From positions 372,001 through 436,000 of the forward strand of contig CM067584.1 in NCBI GenBank assembly GCA_034336665.1: a stretch of 64,000 nucleotides of DNA, given 5' to 3'. The translations under genes and the position numbers were made by a program. Below the pieces are notes generated by a model that had not been told where the DNA came from, did no database searches, and saw only the letters and a program-made list of their open reading frames with translations. Of this stretch, positions 13,301 to 25,300 are shown in pieces (position 1 is the first letter of the stretch; each line of letters opens with the position of its first letter). The stretch comes from Luscinia megarhynchos (lineage: Eukaryota > Chordata > Aves > Passeriformes > Turdidae).

Positions 13301-16300
13301 CGGTGGTATCAACTGGAATGGCGGTTGGAACAGCGGTTGGAATGGCGGCAACATTTGGAATGGCAGCGGCATTTGGAATGGCAATTGGAGTGGCAACGGA
13401 CAGGTGAGAATTCCTTAGCCCGTACCAAATTTCTTAGACCAAATGGGGGGACTCCAGAGCTGCTGCCTAAAGCCAACCCTGATGCCCTTCTTTCTTGGCA
13501 TCTCCTCTTTGAGAGCTTCCTGCTGGAGGCTGCAGATGCTTTAAAAGAGCAATGGCTGTGGTTTCCATTGAAGACCTTGAGCATGAATTTACTGTGGCCA
13601 GGGCTCTTGCACAAACCAACGTCTAAAGGCACAAGATGACAGCTCTCAGATGTGGCAATGATTCTCTGAATCCATGAAAAGATTTCTTACGGCCTCTGCC
13701 CAACACCACAGCCTTGATTCTGGGTCCTTTGGAAAACACTGGGGGCAGGGCTGGCACTTCCTGGGGGGGCAGCAATTCTTCCATTGTCACAGGGATTTTT
13801 CTAAAGCTTTGGGGACATCACTGTTGCCCTTCAAAAATGAAATCTCTTCTTTCCCTTGGCTTTTTAGTCTCAGCAGATTCCAGGCAGCATCTTCAACAAC
13901 ACGCAAGTCATCATTGGTGGCCAGTCCCAAATTGTGACCATCAACAGGCAATGGCGCGTGGCAGTCATTGAGCAAATGAGCGGCGGCGGTTCCTGGAAAA
14001 CCATCTGGAACTACAACACGGTGAGTGGCAGGGAGGTTGATCGATGAAAAAATCATATGAGGACACTGTCTCCTCATACATCTGGCCTAGAGAGGATGAT
14101 TGTTTCTTTATCCCAAACATTTGGAGTCCACAACATGGAGCAGTAAAAGTCAGCATGTGTTATGGTTTCCATCCTGACTTTACCCCAACATTAAGCAGTT
14201 GGAAAATACAGAATTGTGAGTGCTGAATAATTTCATTTCACAGGGCGTCATTGCAACCAAAGTCACGCAACAGAACACCTGCTACATTTCCATCATGAAC
14301 AGAAGCGAGATGCCCCGCTTTGATAATCTGGCCCGCCTGGCACAAGAGAGCAGGGTAAGCTTCCAAAGGAGTAGCCGGTTCCTGGCCCTGGAGATCATCG
14401 GGCCACTTCTTCATGTGCTTTGTCTTTCTGGAGAGGATCAGGTTGTCTCTAGTGGCAGACTTTCTCTAAACAGTAATGCAGATAAGGAATTTATGGTAGG
14501 AACGCTTTGCCAAAAGAAGAAAGGGGCTGCATTAGTCCTTCCCCCAGCTCCACTTTCTCTGAGGATGTTGAGGATGTCTGCAGCTTGCTGGGCAAAGCCT
14601 TGCTCTGAGGAGCCCTTCAAGGACCTTAATCCTTTTGGAATGCCTGGATCTCAGAGTTCCTCATAGACTGTTCAGTACCAAGCTGCATTGGTCAGCTCCA
14701 AACTTGTTGTCGCAGCTACTCTTGGCCAGACTCCCTTGTCCCTTGGGGCATGAGAGAGCGTCACCCTATTCCTGAACCCTTCCCCCACATTCATGGGATG
14801 AGCCACAACTGGAGGCTTGTGGCCCTAGCTAAGGAAAGTGCTAGAGAGCAGAGGGAAGCCAAGGGCGTGGGAGGAGACAGTAGGAAAGCAGCAAGAGACG
14901 TGAGCCAGGCCACACATCATTCCAGGAGGACAAGAGAGCGGCAATTTATCTGAAACAAAGCCCTCTGGAACTGTTTGAAAAGACCTGTCCCACTAGAGCA
15001 CCCAGAGGTCACAGAGAGGGGCCCTAAGCATCTCCTGCAAGTCGCCCGAGAGCAAACGTATCGGCCCGGGCTTGCTGCTGCTCTCTCTCGGCTTCCAGGT
15101 TAGAACGGGCTGCAGGAAGAGACTTCTCCTGCCGGCCTTCTACCCGACAGCCTGAGTGCCTCTGAGGGGCCAGGGCAGCGACTGAGCAAATGCTCTGGAA
15201 GGAGCTCTGGCTCCACAGAGCGGCCGCACTCCACATCTCCTCTTCAGTGCTTTCCTTGTGCTGCCACTTCCCTTCACGCTCCGTGCACCTTGACTCCCTT
15301 AGAACAACCTCCGCCTTTAGAGATGCCTACAAGGCTTGCTAGTGGTTCCACAGCCCCCAGGGGAAAAAAAGGCATCCCTAAAGGCAGCTTGGACTCAAAC
15401 ACCCCGCCACAGGTCAACATTCCAGAGGAACAGCCCTAGCAAAAACCAGCTCCTGACACTGAGCTTGCTGAATGTTGGGTTTTCATGTTTAGAACCTGCT
15501 CGGTTTTGGACGACCTAACAAGAAGATCACCTTTGTCACCAGTGGATTGGTCAACAACCTCAGGAATTACGGAATAGACATCACCGCTATGTGCAGCGGA
15601 CTCACCACCTACATGGCTTACGAAGTTCACAGTGAGTGCAAGCATGGGAATTCTCAGTGCTACTGACCTGGCCTTTGTGTCTCCTGGGGCATGACTAAGG
15701 CACCACTGCCGCTCTTCCTCCTCAAAACCCAGGGACACCAAGGGTTTCTTTCAGCAGTTGCACAAAGGGTTTGGCACCTCTGCAGATCAGGACTGCAAGA
15801 GGCTGGCGTCACAGCCCCCATAAATAAACCAAACCAAACCCTTACAGCTCATCTCCAGGAAGCTGATGGGGCTTAGATTCGGGCCCAGAGGGTTTTAGTT
15901 GACACGACGCTCCCCTGAAATATCCAGTCAAGAAAAAGGGTCGTACTAAGAACCGCTGTCCTTCAGCGCAGAGCTTGCTGACAACATGATCCAGGAGACC
16001 ACGAAAGCCTTGGGCTTGGCAACACAAAGCCAAACGGCTTCGATCCCTGTAGATCTATCCTTACGTACTTAAAGGACTTACGCTTGCTAGGATTCTTTCA
16101 GAACGTCACAGCCCATGTGACTGGGCCCATGAACTGGCAGCGGCCTCACCGTGTAATGCCCAGCCTTCAGGACTCACAGGAGCCAGTGCCATAGAGTCCT
16201 GATTTCTGCACGGGAAATCTCAAAGGGTTTCAGGAGCATGTCTTTGTGGGCATTCCTTGCTGAGGCACAGAGCCGGTGCTCTATGGGGGTTTCAAGAGAA

Positions 16301-19300
16301 TCTGTCCCTTGTACAGCTCAAACAATCCCAGTTCAGTGAATCTTCAGAAACTGTCTGACTCTGAGCAGCACCAGCAGAACACCCTCCTGCAGAAAGGCAG
16401 CCCAGGTCTTAGACTTTGGCTCATGGCGTTTTGTCTTTTCTTTTCCAGCCTTCCAAGGACCCCAGGTGACTCTGGGATCTTGCATTACCCTCGATGTCCT
16501 GAGAGCTGTGGAGCTTCAGTACTGCATTGGCAATGGCAGTGTCAATTTCCCGGTGAGAAAACCTTAGTCCTTGCATTTCTTGGACAAAATGGGGGGACTC
16601 CAGAACTGCTGCCCAAAGCCAACCCTGATGCCTTTCTTGCCTGGCATCTCCTCCCTGAGAGCATCCTGCTTGACAGTGCAGATGCTCTAAACAGAGCGAT
16701 GGCTGAGTGGAGGTTTCCATTCAAGACCTTGAGCATGGATTTACTGTAGCCAGTGCTCTTGCACTCATCAAAGTCTAAAGGCACCAGATGAGAGCTGACA
16801 GATGTGGCAATGATTTCCTGAATCCATGAAAAGAATTCTTATGGCCCCCGCCCAAAAGCAGAGCATTGACCGGGGTACTTTGGAAAAGATTGTGAGCAGT
16901 GCCAACGCTTCCCGAGGGGCAGCAATTCCTCCATTGTAGCAGGAATTTTTCTAAAGCTTTGGGACCATCACTGTCTCCATTCAAAGGCAAAATCTCTTCT
17001 TTCCCTTGGCTTTTTAGTCTCAGCAGATTCCAGGCAGCATCTTCAACAACACGCAAGTCATCGTTGGTGGCCAGTCCCAATTTGTGACCATCAACAGGCA
17101 ATGGCGCGTGGCAGTCATTGAGCAAATGAGCGGCGGCGGTTCCTGGAAAACCATCTGGAACTACAACACGGTGAGTGGCAGGGACGGGGCTCATTCAAAA
17201 AGCATCCAAGAATTCCGGCTCCTAGTACAGCCGGCCCAGGGGTGGCAAATGTTTCTTTTTCTAAACATTTGCATTCCACGATGCAGGGCTATAAACTCTC
17301 AGAATTTGGTATGGTTTCCATCCTGACTTTAACGCAATACTGACAGTTGGAAAAAACGGAATTGTGAGAGCTGGATAATTTCATTTCACAGGGCATCATT
17401 GCAACCAAAGTCACGCAACAGAACACCTGCTACATTTCCATCATGAACAGAAGCGAGATGCCCCGCTTTGATAATCTGGCCCGCCTGGCACAAGAGAGCA
17501 GGGTAAGCTTCCAAAGGAGTAGCAGGTTCCTGGCCCCGGAGATCATCGGGCCATTTCTTCATGTGCTTTTTCTTTCTGGAGAGGATCAGGTTGCCTCTAG
17601 TGGCAGATTTTCTTTTCACTCACCCGTAATATAGAGGGGAAATTTGTTAGAGAAATGCTTTGCCAAAAGAAGAAAGGGACTGCATTATAGTCTCCCCGAC
17701 TTTCTCTGAGGATGTTGAGACTGTCTGCAGCTGGCTGGGCAAACCTGGTTTCTGTGCAGCCCTGCAGTGCTTTCCTTGCACTGCTACTTCCTTTCAGCAT
17801 ACCTGCACCTTGACTCTCTTAGAACAACCTCTACCCTTAGATATGCCTACAAGGCTTGCTAGTGGTTCCACAGTCACCCCGGGAATTAAAAGTTGTCTCT
17901 AAAGGCAGCTTGGACTCAAACACCCCGCCACAGGTCAACATTCCAGAGCTAGGAACAGCCCAAGCTACCAGCTCCTGACACTGAGCTTGCTGAATGTTGG
18001 GTTTTCATGTTTAGAACCTGCTCGGCCTTGGACGACCTACCAGGAAGATCACCTTTGTCACCAGTGGATTGGTCAACAACCTCAGGAATTACGGAATAGA
18101 CATCACCGCTATGTGCAGTGGACTCACCACCTACATGGCTTACGAAGTTCACAGTGAGTGCAAGCATGGGAATTCTCAGTGCTACTGACCTGGCCTTTGT
18201 GTCTCCTGGGGCATGACTAAGGCACCACTGCCGCCTCTTCCTCCCTGAAAACCCAGGGACACCAAGGGTTTCTTTCAGCAGTTGCACAAAGGGTTTGGCA
18301 CCTCTGCAGATCAGGACTGCAAGAGGCTAGCATCACAGCCCCCATAAATGAACCAAAACAAGCCCTTATAGCTCATCTCCAGAAACCTTAAGGGGGATGA
18401 AAGTTTGGCTCAAAATGTTCCAGCCAGCACAGAACTCCCCAGTTATGCCCAGTCAGGAAGAACGGTCATTCTACGGCCTGCTGTCCTACAGATTAGAGCT
18501 TGCTAATGAGTTTATCCAAGCAACCCCCAAACCCATGTGCTTCACAACACTAAATCAAGTGGCTTCGATCCTTGTAGTTTTTTCCCTGAGGCAACAATCC
18601 AACTCCCCGGGCTTTAATGACCTACACTTGGTAGGAGTCTTTCAGAATATCACAGTCCATGTGACGGGGCCCATGAACTGGCAGCAGCCTCACCGTGTAA
18701 TGCCCAGCCATCGGGACTCACAGGAGCCAGTGCAATAGAGCCCCAACTTGTGCACGGGAAATCCCAAAGGGTTTTCAAGAGCACGTCTTTGTGGGCATCC
18801 CTTCCTGAGCCACAGAGCCAGTGATGCCAAGAGACTCCCTCCTGTGTACAGCTCAAACATTCCGAATGCAGCAATTCATCAGAACCTTGCTGGCTCTGAG
18901 CAACACCAGCTCTCCTGCAGAAAGGCAGACAAGGTCTTAGGCATTGGCTCATGGCATTTTGTCTTTTCTTTTCCAGCCTTCCAAGGACCCCAGACGACTC
19001 TGGGATCTTGCATTACCCTCGATGTCCTGAGAGCTGTGGAGCTTCAGTACTGCATTGGCAATGGCAATTGGAATGGCAACTGGAATGGCAACTGGAATGG
19101 CAATTGGAATGGCAACGGCAATGGCAACTGGAATGGCAATTGGAATGGCAATTGGAATGGCAACAGCAATTGGAATGGCGGCTGGAATGGTGGCTGGAAT
19201 GGCGGTAACAACTGGAATGGCGGCTGGAACAGCGGCAACAATTGGAATGGCGGTTGGAATGGTGGTAACAACTGGAATGGCGGCTGGAACAGCGGCAACA

Positions 19301-22300
19301 ACTGGAATGGCGGTTGGAATGGCGGTTGGAACAGTGGCAACAATTGGAATGGTGTTTGGAACGGTGGTATCAACTGGAATGGCGGTTGGAACAGCGGTTG
19401 GAATGGCGGCAACATTTGGAATGGCAGCGGCATTTGGAATGGCAATTGGAGTGGCAACGGACAGGTGAGAATTCCTTAGCCCGTACCAAATTTCTTAGAC
19501 CAAATGGGGGGACTCCAGAGCTGCTGCCTAAAGCCAACCCTGATGCCCTTCTTTCTTGGCATCTCCTCTTTGAGAGCTTCCTGCTGGAGGCTGCAGATGC
19601 TTTAAAAGAGCAATGGCTGTGGTTTCCATTGAAGACCTTGAGCATGAATTTACTGTGGCCAGGGCTCTTGCACAAACCAACGTCTAAAGGCACAAGATGA
19701 CAGCTCTCAGATGTGGCAATGATTCTCTGAATCCATGAAAAGATTTCTTACGGCCTCTGCCCAACACCACAGCCTTGATTCTGGGTCCTTTGGAAAACAC
19801 TGGGGGCAGGGCTGGCACTTCCTGGGGGGGCAGCAATTCTTCCATTGTCACAGGGATTTTTCTAAAGCTTTGGGGACATCACTGTTGCCCTTCAAAAATG
19901 AAATCTCTTCTTTCCCTTGGCTTTTTAGTCTCAGCAGATTCCAGGCAGCATCTTCAACAACACGCAAGTCATCATTGGTGGCCAGTCCCAAATTGTGACC
20001 ATCAACAGGCAATGGCGCGTGGCAGTCATTGAGCAAATGAGCGGCGGCGGTTCCTGGAAAACCATCTGGAACTACAACACGGTGAGTGGCAGGGAGGTTG
20101 ATCGATGAAAAAATCATATGAGGACACTGTCTCCTCATACATCTGGCCTAGAGAGGATGATTGTTTCTTTATCCCAAACATTTGGAGTCCACAACATGGA
20201 GCAGTAAAAGTCAGCATGTGTTATGGTTTCCATCCTGACTTTACCCCAACATTAAGCAGTTGGAAAATACAGAATTGTGAGTGCTGAATAATTTCATTTC
20301 ACAGGGCGTCATTGCAACCAAAGTCACGCAACAGAACACCTGCTACATTTCCATCATGAACAGAAGCGAGATGCCCCGCTTTGATAATCTGGCCCGCCTG
20401 GCACAAGAGAGCAGGGTAAGCTTCCAAAGGAGTAGCCGGTTCCTGGCCCTGGAGATCATCGGGCCACTTCTTCATGTGCTTTTGTCTTTCTGGAGAGGAT
20501 CAGGTTGTCTCTAGTGGCAGACTTTCCTTTCTCTAAACAGTAATGCAGATAAGGAATTTATGGTAGGAACGCTTTGCCAAAAGAAGAAAGGGGCTGCATT
20601 AGTCCTTCCCCCAGCTCCACTTTCTCTGAGGATGTTGAGGATGTCTGCAGCTTGCTGGGCAAAGCCTTGCTCTGAGGAGCCCTTCAAGGACCTTAATCCT
20701 TTTGGAATGCCTGGATCTCAGAGTTCCTCATAGACTGTTCAGTACCAAGCTGCATTGGTCAGCTCCAAACTTGTTGTCGCAGCTACTCTTGGCCAGACTC
20801 CCTTGTCCCTTGGGGCATGAGAGAGCGTCACCCTATTCCTGAACCCTTCCCCCACATTCATGGGATGAGCCACAACTGGAGGCTTGTGGCCCTAGCTAAG
20901 GAAAGTGCTAGAGAGCAGAGGGAAGCCAAGGGCGTGGGAGGAGACAGTAGGAAAGCAGCAAGAGACGTGAGCCAGGCCACACATCATTCCAGGAGGACAA
21001 GAGAGCGGCAATTTATCTGAAACAAAGCCCTCTGGAACTGTTTGAAAAGACCTGTCCCACTAGAGCACCCAGAGGTCACAGAGAGGGGCCCTAAGCATCT
21101 CCTGCAAGTCGCCCGAGAGCAAACGTATCGGCCCGGGCTTGCTGCTGCTCTCTCTCGGCTTCCAGGTTAGAACGGGCTGCAGGAAGAGACTTCTCCTGCC
21201 GGCCTTCTACCCGACAGCCTGAGTGCCTCTGAGGGGCCAGGGCAGCGACTGAGCAAATGCTCTGGAAGGAGCTCTGGCTCCACAGAGCGGCCGCACTCCA
21301 CATCTCCTCTTCAGTGCTTTCCTTGTGCTGCCACTTCCCTTCACGCTCCGTGCACCTTGACTCCCTTAGAACGACCTCTGCCTTTAGAGAAGCCTACAAG
21401 GCTTGCTAGTGGTTCCACAGCCCCCAGGGGAAAAAAAGGCATCCCTAAAGGCAGCTTGGACTCAAACACCCCGCCACAGGTCAACATTCCAGAGGAACAG
21501 CCCTAGCAAAAACCAGCTCCTGACACTGAGCTTGCTGAATGTTGGGTTTTCATGTTTAGAACCTGCTCGGCCTTGGACGACCTACCAGGAAGATCACCTT
21601 TGTCACCAGTGGATTGGTCAACAACCTCAGGAATTACGGAATAGACATCACCGCTATGTGCAGCGGACTCACCACCTACATGGCTTATGAAGTTCACAGT
21701 GAGTGCAAGCATGGGAATTCTCAGTGCTACTGACCTGGCCTTTGTGTCTCCTGGGGCATGACTAAGGCACCACTGCCGCTCTTCCTCCTCAAAACCCAGG
21801 GACACCAAGGGTTTCTTTCAGCAGTTGCACAAAGGGTTTGGCACCTCTGCAGATCAGGATTGCAAGAGGCTGCCATCACAGCCCCCATAAATGAACCAAA
21901 CCAACACTTACAGCTCATCTCCAGGAAGCTGATGGGGCTTAGGTTCGGGCCCAGAGGGTTTTAGTTGACACGACGCTCCCCTGAAATATCCAGTCAAGAA
22001 AAAGGGTCGTACTAAGAACCGCTGTCCTTCAGCGCAGAGCTTGCTGACAACATGATCCAGGAGACCACGAAAGCCTTGGGCTTGGCAACACAAAGCCAAA
22101 CGGCTTCGATCCCTGTAGATCTATCCTTACGTACTTAAAGGACTTACGCTTGCTAGGATTCTTTCAGAACGTCACAGCCCATGTGACTGGGCCCATGAAC
22201 TGGCAGCGGCCTCACCGTGTAATGCCCAGCCTTCAGGACTCACAGGAGCCAGTGCCATAGAGTCCTGATTTCTGCACGGGAAATCTCAAAGGGTTTCAGG

Positions 22301-25300
22301 AGCATGTCTTTGTGGGCATTCCTTGCTGAGGCACCGAGCCGGTGCTCTATGGGGGTTTCAAGAGAATCTGTCCCTTGTACAGCTCAAACAATCCCAGTTC
22401 AGTGAATCTTCAGAAACTGTCTGACTCTGAGCAACACCAGCAGAACACCCTCCTGCAGAAAGGCAGCCCAGGTCTTAGACTTTGGCTCATGGCGTTTTGT
22501 CTTTTCTTTTCCAGCCTTCCAAGGACCCCAGGTGACTCTGGGATCTTGCATTACCCTCGATGTCCTGAGAGCTGTGGAGCTTCAGTACTGCATTGGCAAT
22601 GGCAGTGTCAATTTCCCGGTGAGAAAACCTTAGTCCTTGCATTTCTTGGACAAAATGGGGGGACTCCAGAACTGCTGCCCAAAGCCAACCCTGATGCCTT
22701 TCTTGCCTGGCATCTCCTCCCTGAGAGCATCCTGCTTGACAGTGCAGATGCTCTAAACAGAGCGATGGCTGAGTGGAGGTTTCCATTCAAGACCTTGAGC
22801 ATGGATTTACTGTAGCCAGTGCTCTTGCACTCATCAAAATCTAAAGGTACCAGATGAGAGCTGACAGATGTGGCAATGATTTCCTGAATCCATGAAAAGA
22901 ATTCTTATGGCCCCCGCCCAAAAGCAGAGCATTGACCGGGGTACTTTGGAAAAGATTGTGAGCAGTGCCAACACTTCCCGAGGGGCAGCAATTCCTCCAT
23001 TGTAGCAGGGATTTTTCTAAAGCTTTCGGGACATCACTGTCTCCATTCAAAAGCAAAATCTCTTCTTTTCCTTGGCTTTTTAGTCTCAGCAGATTCCAGG
23101 CAGCATCTTCAACAACACGCAAGTCATCGTTGGTGGCCAGTCCCAATTTGTGACCATCAACAGGCAATGGCGCGTGGCAGTCATTGAGCAAATGAGCGGC
23201 GGCGGTTCCTGGAAAACCATCTGGAACTACAACACGGTGAGTGGCAGGGACGGGGCTCATTCAAAAAGCATCCAAGAATTCCGGCTCCTAGTACAGCCGG
23301 CCCAGGGGTGGCAAATGTTTCTTTTTCTAAACATTTGCATTCCACGATGCAGGGCTATAAACTCTCAGAATTTGGTATGGTTTCCATCCTGACTTTAACG
23401 CAATACTGACAGTTGGAAAAAACGGAATTGTGAGAGCTGGATAATTTCATTTCACAGGGCATCATTGCAACCAAAGTCACGCAACAGAACACCTGCTACA
23501 TTTCCATCATGAACAGAAGCGAGATGCCCCGCTTTGATAATCTGGCCCGCCTGGCACAAGAGAGCAGGGTAAGCTTCCAAAGGAGTAGCCGGTTCCTGGC
23601 CCTGGAGGTCATCGGGCCATTTCTTCATGTGCTTTGTCTTTCTGGAGAGGATCAGGTTGCCGCTAGTGTCAGATTTTCTTTTCACTCACCCGTAATATAG
23701 AGGGGAAATTTGTTAGAGAAATGCTTTGCCAAAAGAAGAAAGGGACTGCATTATAGTCTCCCCGACTTTCTTTGAGGATGTTGAGACTGTCTGCAGCTGG
23801 CTGGGCAAACCTGGTTTCTGTGCAGCCCTGCAGTGCTTTCCTTGCACTGCTACTTCCTTTCAGCATACCTGCACCTTGACTCTCTTAGAACAACCTCTAC
23901 CCTTAGATATGCCTACAAGGCTTGCTAGTGGTTCCACAGTCACCCCGGGAATTAAAAGTTGTCTCTAAAGGCAGCTTGGACTCAAACACCCCGCCACAGG
24001 TCAACATTCCAGAGCTAGGAACAGCCCAAGCTACCAGCTCCTGACACTGAGCTTGCTGAATGTTGGGTTTTCATGTTTAGAACCTGCTCGGCCTTGGACG
24101 ACCTACCAGGAAGATCACCTTTGTCACCAGTGGATTGGTCAACAACCTCAGGAATTACGGAATAGACATCACCGCTATGTGCAGTGGACTCACCACCTAC
24201 ATGGCTTACGAAGTTCACAGTGAGTGCAAGCATGGGAATTCTCAGTGCTACTGACCTGGCCTTTGTGTCTCCTGGGGCATGACTAAGGCACCACTGCCGC
24301 TCTTCCTCCTCAAAACCCAGAGACACCAAGGGTTTCTTTCAGCAGTTGCACAAAGGGTTTGGCACCTCTGCAGATCAGGACTGCAAGAGGCTAGCATCAC
24401 AGCCCCCATAAATGAACCAAAACAAGCCCTTATAGCTCATCTCCAGAAACCTTAAGGGGGATGAAAGTTTGGCTCAAAATGTTCCAGCCAGCACAGAACT
24501 CCCCAGTTATGCCCAGTCAGGAAGAACGGTCATTCTACGGCCTGCTGTCCTACAGATTAGAGCTTGCTAATGAGTTTATCCAAGCAACCCCCAAACCCAT
24601 GTGCTTCACAACACTAAATCAAGTGGCTTCGATCCTTGTAGTTTTTTCCCTGAGGCAACAATCCAATTCCCCGGGGCTTTAATGACCTACACTTGGTAGG
24701 AGTCTTTCAGAATATCACAGTCCATGTGACGGGGCCCATGAACTGGCAGCAGCCTCACCGTGTAATGCCCAGCCATCGGGACTCACAGGAGCCAGTGCAA
24801 TAGAGCCCCAACTTGTGCACGGGAAATCCCAAAGGGTTTTCAAGAGCACGTCTTTGTGGGCATCCCTTCCTGAGCCACAGAGTCAGTGCTTTATGGGGAC
24901 TCTGAACAAATCTGTCCCTCATACAGCTCAAACATTCCCAGTGCAGAAATTCTTCAGAATCTCGCTGGCTCTGAGCAACACCAGCTCTCCTGCAGAAAGG
25001 CAGACAAGATCTTAGGCATTGGCTCATGGCGTTTTGTCTTTTCTTTTCCAGCCTTCCAAGGACCCCAGACGACTCTGGGATCCTGCATTACCCTCGATGT
25101 CCTGAGGGCTGTGGAGCTTCAGTACTGCATTGGCAATGGCAACTGGAATGGCAATTGGAATGGCAACAGCAATTGGAATGGCGGTTGGAACGGCGGTTGG
25201 AACAGTGTTTGGAATGGCGGTAACAATTGGAATGGTGGTTGGAATGGTGGTTGGAACAATGGTAACAACTGGAATGGCAACTGGAATGGCAGTGGCAATT

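Larger units (their letters stand above)
1..24880 (+). repeat. 6.0 kb higher-order repeat of long+short module pairs
   Basis: Equivalent exon-5 starts lie at 5972, 11985, 18015 and 24081, giving periods of 6013, 6030 and 6066 nt. Most of the spread comes from WNGN length. Each period holds one long and one short module, exons and introns alike, at very high identity (only scattered single-base differences when lines are compared). The two module types differ much more from each other, for example 1,140 nt against 512 nt in intron 4. The dimer, not the single module, is therefore the unit that has recently been copied or homogenised. High identity breaks at about 24880. Confidence 0.9.
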
